DNA from: a virus
Direction: 5' to 3' (one strand)
IMG/VR virus record: IMGVR_UViG_3300005253_000064
Coordinates: 1-46,400 of that record
DNA: 46,400 nt
The notes under the pieces were generated by a model that did no database searches, had not been told where the DNA came from, and worked only from the letters and a program-made list of their open reading frames with translations. Both the position numbers and the translations under genes were made by a program. Positions 39,216-46,400 of the stretch are shown one piece after another; the stretch's first letter is position 1, and each line of letters begins with the position of its first letter.

Positions 39216-40569
39216 AAAAATCAGTGATCCGTTTATACCTGGTCTTGGATAAATTTCTCTCCGCCATTTCACAGTATTCTTCAGACGCTTCAAATCCTAT
39301 ATAGTCTCTCCCCAGTTTCCATGCTTCTAATAGAGTAATTCCAGTGCCAGCGAAAGGATCAAGTACAATTCCTCTCTTAGATTTACCACCACACTTGCAC
39401 TTGGAATATCCTATAAACTTTCTATACGTATGATGATGCAATCCATCTCCACCCTGTATTGTTTTTGGTCCCAATCCTATAGACTTTCTTCCAGGTTCTA
39501 ATTCTTTAATAATTTTATATTCTTTTATGGCAAGTTTTCCACACCCACCACATACATAACGTGGGCTTCCTGCTTTTATCATAGGCTGTACCAGTTTTGG
39601 TGGAAATGTGGCAAAATGAAACTCTTTATTTGCCTTAGTATTGATGGACCATACAGCACGCTTATTTTTATCTAATGACCAATATTCATTAAAAGCCAGT
39701 GGTTTAGTGTTATCTGTTTTATTTTTTTTTGAATATTTTCCAGAATCTACTTTTCCAGGTTTATGTTTTCTCCTACTTAAATTAGCTTTAGTCTGTGCAA
39801 TTGGCTCTTTAAGCTGTTCGAAATAATATTTCTCTGGAACAGACCAAACGGTGCGCATGGGTTTCCCATCTGGGTGATATTCTCTGGTTCCTTTAGAAAA
39901 CATTTTATTCCCCAAAACTCCTTCCTCTGGATTATCATATTTATTTCCTCTATTCTCTTTTTCTCCAGTAGACCTTTCTGGTTCTTTATGTGGTATTCTC
40001 TGTAGTGAAAAATTATATTTCTTTCGCTTAACAAAAAAATAGATATATTCAAAATCCACAGTGAAGCGGTCTTTAGCGCTGGAAGGCATAGCATTTGGTT
40101 TATGCCATACAATCTTGTTTCTAAGTGTCCAGCCATGATTATCAATCATTTCAATAACAAAACGGTCTGGAATCATTAGAAGGCATTTAATATAATTCTT
40201 ATTAGAACCATAAGAGTCTCCAAGATTCACCCAACAAGTCCCGGTTGGCTTTAAGACTTGCCAAATAAGGTCATATATATCACAGAGATGTTTTATGAAT
40301 AATTCAAAATTAGGTTCTAATCCCAATGCACCAAACCAAGCACCACAGTGAACACAGAAGACTGGCTCTTTAGCAAGATTGAAGGAATTAAAATCATTCC
40401 AGAGATGGTCACAGTTTGGATCATCATCCCAAATAGAACCATCTAAGCCATAATCTCTTAGATTCCAATAGGGTGGAGATGTAATAACGCAATCAACTTG
40501 CTGCTGGTCCGCAATCATTTGGTTTAAGCCAATGCGGCAGTCTACATTATGTAGCATATTAATTTCCAT
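39214..40569 (-). CDS. DNA methyltransferase, N4-cytosine/N6-adenine type, 451 aa
   Basis: Motif IV TSPPYWNLRDYG (about residues 30-41) precedes motif I LDPFAGTGITLLEA (about 405-418), the beta order. TSPPY fits N4-cytosine MTases, although N6-adenine enzymes can have it. Two extra zinc sites are visible, CVHCGAWFG and CGGCGK with KCKCGG. It may protect viral DNA from host restriction. No restriction enzyme is adjacent. The ATG at 40569 has GGAGGA about nine bases upstream; the last gene of its operon. Confidence 0.85.
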   Translation of the reverse strand: MEINMLHNVDCRIGLNQMIADQQQVDCVITSPPYWNLRDYGLDGSIWDDDPNCDHLWNDFNSFNLAKEPVFCVHCGAWFGALGLEPNFELFIKHLCDIYDLIWQVLKPTGTCWVNLGDSYGSNKNYIKCLLMIPDRFVIEMIDNHGWTLRNKIVWHKPNAMPSSAKDRFTVDFEYIYFFVKRKKYNFSLQRIPHKEPERSTGEKENRGNKYDNPEEGVLGNKMFSKGTREYHPDGKPMRTVWSVPEKYYFEQLKEPIAQTKANLSRRKHKPGKVDSGKYSKKNKTDNTKPLAFNEYWSLDKNKRAVWSINTKANKEFHFATFPPKLVQPMIKAGSPRYVCGGCGKLAIKEYKIIKELEPGRKSIGLGPKTIQGGDGLHHHTYRKFIGYSKCKCGGKSKRGIVLDPFAGTGITLLEAWKLGRDYIGFEASEEYCEMAERNLSKTRYKRITDF

Positions 40570-41335
40570 CTATAAAATCCTCCATTGTTTTTTGGAAACA
40601 TGGCAAACCAGCTCTTACTGCTGCTTTTGAACTTAGATAATACTGGGCTGTATCATACATTCTAAAAGCTATTATTATTGGACATGCTGTGCAGCCCGAA
40701 TGCTTAATTTCCTTAAAATCTTTAGAAAATAAATATTCTCTAAAAGGCTTCACGCTTCTTGCATCCCTAAAAGGATAACCAAACCAGATATCACCAGCTT
40801 TTTTATGTAAGCGAAGGAATGTATCTTTTTGCCTAAGTTCATGCAAGTGCATATTTCTGAAGCGGGATTCATAAGGACAAATTGAGCTTATGATTATAAA
40901 ACTTTTAATTTCTTCCCCATCAGGGACTTTTCTTATTTTTCTATAGAACTTTTTTGCGGGAAACTTCTTGAGTTTATTACAACATTCAAATTTACTTCGG
41001 TCATATTTCTTATTTTTAATATCCTCTCTTACTTCTGGTATTCTTAGAAAACTCCGCCTTAGAATATCCCACACATTTTCCTTCTTTAGGTTTGGAGTTG
41101 TTTCTAAATATTCAAATTTAGTAATCGCCAGGAGTTTTTTCATTGTATCAAGTGAACTCTTTAGCTCTAAAAATGTTTTGTTATGGACCAGCTTTACATT
41201 GGTAAAACCATAATACCATAATAGAAGTGCTGCTGTAGTAGAATGATAACCACCGGAGATTAAGCAATAAATAATATCAAATCTTTTAATCTCTTCAATA
41301 AACTTAGTGCTTAATTCCACAGTCATCAGTGTCAT
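40559..41335 (-). CDS. PAPS-reductase-like PP-loop protein, about 258 aa
   Basis: The N-terminal FDIIYCLISGGYHSTTAALL carries the PP-loop (SGG-x2-S/T) but with Tyr-His where the common form has x-Asp. Two Cys regions follow, CCNKLKKFP and CTACP, as in CysH-like and DndC-type proteins that bind an iron-sulfur cluster. In phages, such enzymes often lie beside methyltransferases, and a role in DNA modification or sulfur transfer to DNA is possible. The start is uncertain (ATG 41335, ATG 41326 or TTG 41350); it overlaps the upstream gene. Confidence 0.65.
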   Translation of the reverse strand: MTLMTVELSTKFIEEIKRFDIIYCLISGGYHSTTAALLLWYYGFTNVKLVHNKTFLELKSSLDTMKKLLAITKFEYLETTPNLKKENVWDILRRSFLRIPEVREDIKNKKYDRSKFECCNKLKKFPAKKFYRKIRKVPDGEEIKSFIIISSICPYESRFRNMHLHELRQKDTFLRLHKKAGDIWFGYPFRDARSVKPFREYLFSKDFKEIKHSGCTACPIIIAFRMYDTAQYYLSSKAAVRAGLPCFQKTMEDFIDGN

Positions 41336-41705
41336 CCATTTGAAATTCAATTAGCTTTAAGATTTGGTCACTTGACAAATTCAGCCTTTTTGAGACCTCT
41401 ACAATTCCCTTAAGTTTCGGGCATATTACAATACATTCAGCAGAGATTTTCTCTAAGTGTTTTTCTCTTGTCCTTCGATTATATGGATTCTCTACACACC
41501 AACTTTCGTGCTGCGAAAGTGAATGCCTACTTGGAATTTTCTTGACTACGCCTAAATGTTCAAGTGTCGTACATCCACAGAACTGACAAGATAAGGCTTC
41601 CTCTTTTTCCCTCTTAGCCATATAAGCGTTCATTTTAGCACTTTTTTCTAATATCTTTTCCCTACGCTTTAGTGCTTCAGCACCTTCACGATATTCATTT
41701 TCCAC
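41304..41705 (-). CDS. Zinc-finger helical protein, 133 aa
   Basis: CQFCGCTTLEHLGVV ... QHESWC is a C-x2-C ... H-x3-C zinc unit in the middle; helices flank it. The C-terminus has LNLSSDQILKLIEFQ. Its gene overlaps the PP-loop gene by about 30 bases, suggesting coupled synthesis. Confidence 0.55.
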   Translation of the reverse strand: MENEYREGAEALKRREKILEKSAKMNAYMAKREKEEALSCQFCGCTTLEHLGVVKKIPSRHSLSQHESWCVENPYNRRTREKHLEKISAECIVICPKLKGIVEVSKRLNLSSDQILKLIEFQMDDTDDCGIKH

Positions 41706-41722
41706 TTTTTATCACCAATTTA

Positions 41723-43369
41723 TTAAAATCTATTAGGATCTGAATAATCAACATCATTTAGAATCTTTTCTTTCTCTTTTACTGTTCTATAATCTTCTTT
41801 CTCATCCAGTGCTTCTACTAAATAACGGTCTATACCTTCAGCTTCAATTTCCTCAAGCTCTCCGTCTATAACTTTATGTGCAATCTTAATGTTAAGATAA
41901 TGTTTACGGTCCTTACTCCGTTCTATTTTACTATAGGCTTTCCTCAGAGATTGAGTCACCATAGTGGAAGTAATTGCCTTAGCACCATGCTGGGCGCGAA
42001 ACTCATTAATAGCATCATTCATAGCATAATATTCCGTGCGTGCACCGTCTACAACTTCACAGCACTCATCCAGAAATAGTTTCACGGGATTTATATCTAT
42101 TTGCCATAATCCTTTTAGTCTCTCTACGTCATCCCATTCTTTAGGGAATCCACCGCGCTCATCCAGTCGCTTATAGGCTTGTAGAGCTTTATTCAGTAGA
42201 CCAGAGAATTCTTGAGAAGTACATATTATATCTAAAATACGTGGTTTCTTTACTTTAACATTTGGATTTGACTCGTCCTCTATGGTCATCTTATCTTTAG
42301 TTTTAAACTCGCAAAAACAGCTTTCTAATATCCATCTGCGCCAGAACTCAGTCCCCATATCTTTTTCCACTGGCGGAAGTGTGTTACAAGTAAATAATAG
42401 TTTACATCTATTATACCAGCTTACATTATCTACTACATATTTAACACGCCCGCTTAATACTTTATTAGTTACAATCAAGCGAAACATATCAGAAATACCA
42501 ACTTTTGATTTTGGTAAATCATCCCAAATGTTGAGGATTTTTCCTTTGGTCTTTATAACTTGAAATTTTCCACTTAAACTCTGAAGTCTAAGCTGAGAGA
42601 TTAATGTACCATATCTTTTTCCTTCAAGGAAACTCATTAAGAGCTGAATAAAAGTAGTTTTTCCAGTAGCAGGTGGACCATGAATAATAAAAGCTTTTTG
42701 ATGTTCAATAGTACCATATAGAAAATAGCCAATCATTTCATATATTAAAGGAACAGCTTCGAATCCAAATACATCTGAAAGAAACTCGTCAATCTTTAAG
42801 CATTCTTTTTCTGAGTCATAGGTCACAGGGAATTGAATAAAACTCTTATATATATCTCCATGAAAGTCTGGTGTTGGATGTTCTTTAAAGTATACGGTCC
42901 CTAAGATCCATTCCGGGTTATTATGTGGAAACTCTGAATCAAATTTAATTGAAGGATCATAACCGGGATTTCTTACCATGCCTTCAGTGCCATTTAGATA
43001 ATATAGCCCATTCAATACATTTATTACAGTTGGTTCTATGTCAAACTCCGTCATACTACAATATGTTAGATTGCGTATAAATTCAAGTATCATATTCTGT
43101 CTTGAGATCGTTAAAGCGTAATGTTTCTTTATGCCTTTAGAATCATATAAGACCAAGATCCCCGCTAAGTCTGTAATAAATGCATGTATCCGGGTTTCTG
43201 CGTCATTCCCACTTATGAATACACCATTTCTGTAGAGACAAAACTCTTTATTCTCTCTTAAAGTGGCGATTCTATTCTCTTTACAAATGGCTTGAGCAAT
43301 GATTCTTTCTATCTGGCGTTCTTCTTCCTTCTTCTCTGGCTCTATAGGTGCATCCATCTCTTCCATCAT
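41723..43369 (-). CDS. D5-type primase-helicase (SF3 helicase), 548 aa
   Basis: Replication helicase. Walker A is GPPATGKTTF (about residues 230-238), Walker B ILNIWDDLP (about 275-283), and sensor LLFTCNTLPPVEKDMG (about 326-341) with the arginine finger region WRRW. D5_N is visible upstream as INVLNGLYYLNG (about 117-128). A C-terminal winged-helix-like part (about 440-510) follows. No TOPRIM or AEP primase domain is apparent, so priming may need another protein. Overlaps the upstream stop (ATGA). Confidence 0.85.
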   Translation of the reverse strand: MMEEMDAPIEPEKKEEERQIERIIAQAICKENRIATLRENKEFCLYRNGVFISGNDAETRIHAFITDLAGILVLYDSKGIKKHYALTISRQNMILEFIRNLTYCSMTEFDIEPTVINVLNGLYYLNGTEGMVRNPGYDPSIKFDSEFPHNNPEWILGTVYFKEHPTPDFHGDIYKSFIQFPVTYDSEKECLKIDEFLSDVFGFEAVPLIYEMIGYFLYGTIEHQKAFIIHGPPATGKTTFIQLLMSFLEGKRYGTLISQLRLQSLSGKFQVIKTKGKILNIWDDLPKSKVGISDMFRLIVTNKVLSGRVKYVVDNVSWYNRCKLLFTCNTLPPVEKDMGTEFWRRWILESCFCEFKTKDKMTIEDESNPNVKVKKPRILDIICTSQEFSGLLNKALQAYKRLDERGGFPKEWDDVERLKGLWQIDINPVKLFLDECCEVVDGARTEYYAMNDAINEFRAQHGAKAITSTMVTQSLRKAYSKIERSKDRKHYLNIKIAHKVIDGELEEIEAEGIDRYLVEALDEKEDYRTVKEKEKILNDVDYSDPNRF

Positions 43370-43710
43370 TTCAGCTTCAACCTCTCCAAGTCTGGTTTAT
43401 CTACTTTTAAAGCATTTATTAATGAATTCCAGCTTTCAATGTCTATGCACTTATTCATAGTATCTGCTAATTGTTGTTTAATCCCACCTAACTCAGCCTT
43501 AAGAAACTCTACAATAGACCATTTACTCATTGTAAAATCGTGACAGTGTTCTAAGAATTTAGGATTTATCTCGTCATTAGCGTCACATACATAACAGTTC
43601 TTATATTCTTCTATAAAGAAATCATCGTTTAGGAGATGTTTACACAGCCTACAATGAAGCGGTGGTAATTTATAGCGTACTTTACCTTTTCTTTTTCCTT
43701 TTTTTGCCAT
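43366..43710 (-). CDS. Zinc protein in replication operon, 114 aa
   Basis: The ATG at 43710 (MAKKGKRKGKVRYK) is chosen over 43746, which would run well into the upstream gene. Basic N-terminus, then CRLCKHLL ... CYVCDAND, a two-knuckle zinc ribbon, with an HCHDF nearby. The C-terminal helix includes NALKVDKPDLERLK. Probably binds DNA and assists the D5 helicase; inferred from position. Confidence 0.6.
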   Translation of the reverse strand: MAKKGKRKGKVRYKLPPLHCRLCKHLLNDDFFIEEYKNCYVCDANDEINPKFLEHCHDFTMSKWSIVEFLKAELGGIKQQLADTMNKCIDIESWNSLINALKVDKPDLERLKLK

Positions 43711-43993
43711 GCACCGTCCTCCATTGGACTCTGCTATACTTTTCAATCTCCCCTTCTGATTCCAAGCGTACTAATACATAACGTATTCTATGGCATAATG
43801 TTTTTTTACTCTTGAAGAAGGGATCATCCTGGCGTTTGGCTGATTGCATAACACTCTTTAAAGGTATGTTATGATAATCTGCAATAACGTCACATGCTAA
43901 AGCAGCACTACTGAAATACCTACTATGTTCTGTGCTTATTAGCTCTACACACTTATCATATAATTCTGGTCCTGCTAAATTTACTTCCATCAT
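43682..43993 (-). CDS. Winged-helix protein, 103 aa
   Basis: AALACDVIADYHNIPLKSVMQ, then TLCHRIRYVLVRLESEGEIEK (recognition helix and start of wing), and basic tail GKKRKKKR. It could bind the origin or regulate the operon. Overlaps the portal-like gene by four bases (ATGA). Confidence 0.6.
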   Translation of the reverse strand: MMEVNLAGPELYDKCVELISTEHSRYFSSAALACDVIADYHNIPLKSVMQSAKRQDDPFFKSKKTLCHRIRYVLVRLESEGEIEKYSRVQWRTVHGKKRKKKR

Positions 43994-45423
43994 AATTTTA
44001 ACCTTTCTTTCTCTTTAATTTCGGCACTCCCAAAGCAATCGCAGCAATATAACACTATATGCTTAGAAACCCATATACGCTTTAAATCATAATATTCTAT
44101 ATAGGTGTGTGGTGGATTAACTGAAACAAAACCGTTAAAATCTAATTCTTCATTACAACTATCTCCATAGCATTCGTACAGCTTGGCTTTTTTAGAATAG
44201 CTTTCTGCTTTACCCATTAAGTATCCATCCAAATAAGCTTGCAGCTTTCTCTTTTTGCTTGCCGCTAATGCTTCCTTTTTCTGTTCCTCAAAATATTTAG
44301 CCCATGGAATCTTACTTCCATCCTTTTTAACAACCCACTTGCTTAAATCATAAGGTTGAGCTTCTGCTACATGATTCATTTTATTCAAGAAGTCTCCAGC
44401 CTCATTTGTCTCAAATAGCCTAATTGAGGGTGAAATTGCCTTAAACATTACATTTGTTATATCTGCAACAGGTTTTGAAATAACTTCCAACATTTCTCTC
44501 AACTGTGCTGCGATTTTTTCTTGCTCAAATTTTAAAAACTCTTCCTCTACAAGTCTCTGTTCCAATAATATTAACTGTTCACGTGTCATTCCAGACCTGC
44601 GTGTAAATAACTGGTCTACTGGAATCCCCATACCTGCGCTAATGTCTTGCTTCAGAAATTCTATATATTCTGTGTATCTTCCCGGTGAACGGGCGCGGGT
44701 GCAAAACTCTAAATTATTGCCAGCATTTTTTTCAATCATAATTTTTTGCCAGGCGAATAATTTTCTTTCGTCTATAGAAATATCACCTGGTTCTTCGCAA
44801 AAATTCTCGTCAATTTCTGAACCTGGTCCAGCGATAAATACCGGTTTCTGCCATTTATTTAACATATCCATACTTATTGAAATAGGTAATCCCTCTCCTA
44901 ATCTTGCTGCTGCTATTCTTCCTTTTAACTCTCGCTGAATTGCTTCTGTTTGTTCTGGTGTAAACAGTTTCTTATATTCTTCTTCAGACACTTCTGCGCC
45001 CGTTTTTATAAACCCAAGTTTATCAAGTGGATAACCTAATATCGTTGGTACATTATTCCAATCAAATAAGACTGGTGGTGGTGGTGTTTGGTTTACTTCA
45101 GCTTGAAATGGTGCAGAATTATTTTCTATATCATGGCATCGTGTCACTGTTGCGGCGACAAATATATCTTCTCCTTGCCCTTCTGGTCTATAAGCTGCTT
45201 CGATCTTAGCTGGATCAAAACTGTATATATCATCTGAAGGCTGGAAAAATGGAACTTGGTCTCCATAAGCTAAGAAATGGTCCATTTGATTGGAGAGTTT
45301 GGTCATTTGCTCTCTAACCCTCTCTTCAAGTCTATTCCAAGAACGGGGAAAGAAATGCTTCCAAACCCAGTTTCTAATCTTTCTGAAAGTAATATTTCTA
45401 ATTAATAATAAGATCTTATTCAT
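43990..45423 (-). CDS. Second portal-like protein, 477 aa
   Basis: Two segments match the main portal in order: VPFFQPSDDIY (about 57-67; FVPYYKPSDDIY in the main portal) and GMGIPVDQLFTRRS (about 262-275; AWRIPLNQLFGRS in the main portal), the latter followed by a long helix as in portals. The middle differs, with LGEGLPISISMDMLNKWQKP. A C-terminal Cys-rich region (CYGDSC ... CCDCF) is absent from the main portal. It heads the replication operon rather than the head operon. It may be a diverged paralogue with another role. Confidence 0.6.
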   Translation of the reverse strand: MNKILLLIRNITFRKIRNWVWKHFFPRSWNRLEERVREQMTKLSNQMDHFLAYGDQVPFFQPSDDIYSFDPAKIEAAYRPEGQGEDIFVAATVTRCHDIENNSAPFQAEVNQTPPPPVLFDWNNVPTILGYPLDKLGFIKTGAEVSEEEYKKLFTPEQTEAIQRELKGRIAAARLGEGLPISISMDMLNKWQKPVFIAGPGSEIDENFCEEPGDISIDERKLFAWQKIMIEKNAGNNLEFCTRARSPGRYTEYIEFLKQDISAGMGIPVDQLFTRRSGMTREQLILLEQRLVEEEFLKFEQEKIAAQLREMLEVISKPVADITNVMFKAISPSIRLFETNEAGDFLNKMNHVAEAQPYDLSKWVVKKDGSKIPWAKYFEEQKKEALAASKKRKLQAYLDGYLMGKAESYSKKAKLYECYGDSCNEELDFNGFVSVNPPHTYIEYYDLKRIWVSKHIVLYCCDCFGSAEIKEKERLKL

Positions 45424-45922
45424 TTCTAATTAACTCACGATAAATTTTTGGTTATAATTTATTTATGTGCAATTCTTTAAAAAGGTGAGACCACAGTGGA
45501 TTAATAAAAAATAAAGCTGTAAAAGTGTAAAAAATCAAGAACACAACTTGCAGTTTTGCATCCCCTCCCCTATCTTCTAATTATCTTATCACGTTAATAT
45601 AATACCATCTCTCTATGCATAAGGGTAAATATTATCTTGTAAAATTGAAACATACTCGTATTAGTATTACAATATTACATCTTTTATTTCGATAAATACT
45701 TAATAATATCAAATATTAACACGCTGTCACATTATCCCAAATACCCATAGACAACCTTAAATAATCTAAAAAATACCTTCTTTAATAAAGGGATTTAGCC
45801 TATAAGGTGCTGCTGAAACAAGAATGGGGAACTCACCACTCCTCATTCACTCAGCCCCCCTAATCCCAGTATACCATTTTGCCCGCAATTATAATATAAC
45901 ATCTCCCCGCGAATAGCAAATT
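45424..45922. promoter_or_regulatory. Divergent control region between portal-like gene and terL
   Basis: About 500 bases without an ORF. On the - strand, a TATA-type element (about 45452-45465) lies 29-42 bases before the portal-like ATG. On the + strand, TATAATATA (45890-45898) lies about 25-33 before the terL ATG, and there is no ribosome site, so both messages are probably leaderless. The stretch about 45792-45880 is C/G-richer (GGGGAACTCACC, CAGCCCCCC) and could be a packaging or origin element. I see no long repeats. Confidence 0.5.
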
Positions 45923-46400
45923 ATGAGCCAATCCACCTCAGAAAAAAAGGAGCCAACTGTTCGAGAATTGGTCGATACCTTCTTGAAACGCAATCCAGAT
46001 GCGGATAATAATTTGTTATATAAAACATTTCCAAGTCGTGGTGTAAGTACACTTCGTGCCTATCATGCTGACTTTCTAAGACAGCTTAAAAGTGCCAGGG
46101 GCGTAAAAAAGAAAGCTAAAAAAACAATGCTTTCATTACCAAAAAAGTTAGATTTCTTAACATTCTGTCGCACTTTATCATTTCCGCCCTATTATGGCTT
46201 ATTCAATTGGCAAAAGGAGTGTTATCGCGTGGTATGGAATAACAAGATTTCGATGGTGGTGATACCGCGTGATCATGGGAAATCAATATTATGGGGAAAT
46301 ATCAGCCAGCACGCCATCCAGTATGAAGGATACGATGTTTTGTACTTAGGGTGGACAGACCGTAGGAAGGAAGTTGCTGAGAATATTTATAACTTTTTTC
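45923..46400 (+). CDS. terL: Terminase large subunit, N-terminal part of junction-spanning gene
   Basis: The ATG at 45923 starts MSQSTSEKKEPTVRELVDTF; 119 codons lead to 46279, and the frame continues through position 1 in phase to 1596 (650 aa). The last 121 bases duplicate the beginning of the window. The N-terminus contains LSFPPYYGLFNWQKECYRVV and then VVIPRDHGKSIL, the adenine-binding and Walker A region. The start was chosen because the upstream frame has stops and a TATA box lies at the right distance. Confidence 0.95.
   Translation, partial: MSQSTSEKKEPTVRELVDTFLKRNPDADNNLLYKTFPSRGVSTLRAYHADFLRQLKSARGVKKKAKKTMLSLPKKLDFLTFCRTLSFPPYYGLFNWQKECYRVVWNNKISMVVIPRDHGKSILWGNISQHAIQYEGYDVLYLGWTDRRKEVAENIYNFF
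46280..46400. repeat. Direct terminal repeat, right copy
   Basis: Identical to 1-121; see the left copy. It marks the overlap of a closed molecule. Confidence 0.95.

Noticed and set aside
22220-40925. 15-base match CCATCAGGGACTTTT at about 22218 and 40918
   Set aside because: One exact 15-mer pair is about what chance gives in 46 kb, and both lie in unrelated genes.

Overview
The window is one complete circular genome, or a circularly permuted one, of a tailed (head-tail, HK97-type) virus. The last 121 bases (46280-46400) repeat the first 121 exactly, so the non-redundant length is 46,279 bp and the terminase gene runs across the junction. The host is most likely an archaeon. The sequence is AT-rich, arginine codons are mostly AGA/AGG, and TTTAAATA-type TATA boxes sit about 25-35 nt before unleadered genes. 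Shine-Dalgarno sites are of the GGAGGTGA/GGTGA type, transcripts end in plain T-tracts, and there are many ribbon-helix-helix (RHH), winged-helix and zinc-ribbon proteins. I see no integrase, rRNA, CRISPR array or insertion sequence. The host assignment is inference.

Layout. (1) Late operon, + strand, from 45923 through the junction to 21204: large terminase, four tiny coupled genes, portal, a 1132-aa KTSC/GNAT-like protein, DUF2213-type protease/scaffold, decoration protein, major capsid protein, a tRNA-like element, head-tail connectors, tail tube, a tail-assembly chaperone pair joined by a canonical -1 slippery heptamer, a short tape measure, distal tail protein, a 1592-aa beta-helix receptor-binding protein, and small membrane proteins that are candidates for lysis. 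(2) Long operon, - strand, from 33549 down to 21221: about 38 small overlapping genes, many Cys-rich, with a radical SAM protein, an HNH-like protein, ASCH-like and Lar-like proteins and a P-loop protein. (3) Short + operon, 33753-37949: small zinc proteins, a DUF932-like protein and RHH-like proteins. (4) Short - operon, 38734-37983. (5) Replication/modification operon, - strand, 45423-39214: a second portal-like protein, a winged-helix protein, a D5-type primase-helicase, a PAPS-reductase-like PP-loop protein and a DNA methyltransferase.

How it works together. Divergent promoters at 33.55-33.75 kb, 38.73-39.04 kb and 45.42-45.92 kb organise the genome. Inside operons genes are packed stop-on-start (ATGA, TAATG, GTGA), which implies translational coupling. 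Two translational signals stand out. Nine genes appear to start at AUA, four of them through an ATAA stop-start overlap, and the tail chaperone uses a TTTTTTA frameshift. The second portal-like protein in the replication operon is the most unexpected gene product.
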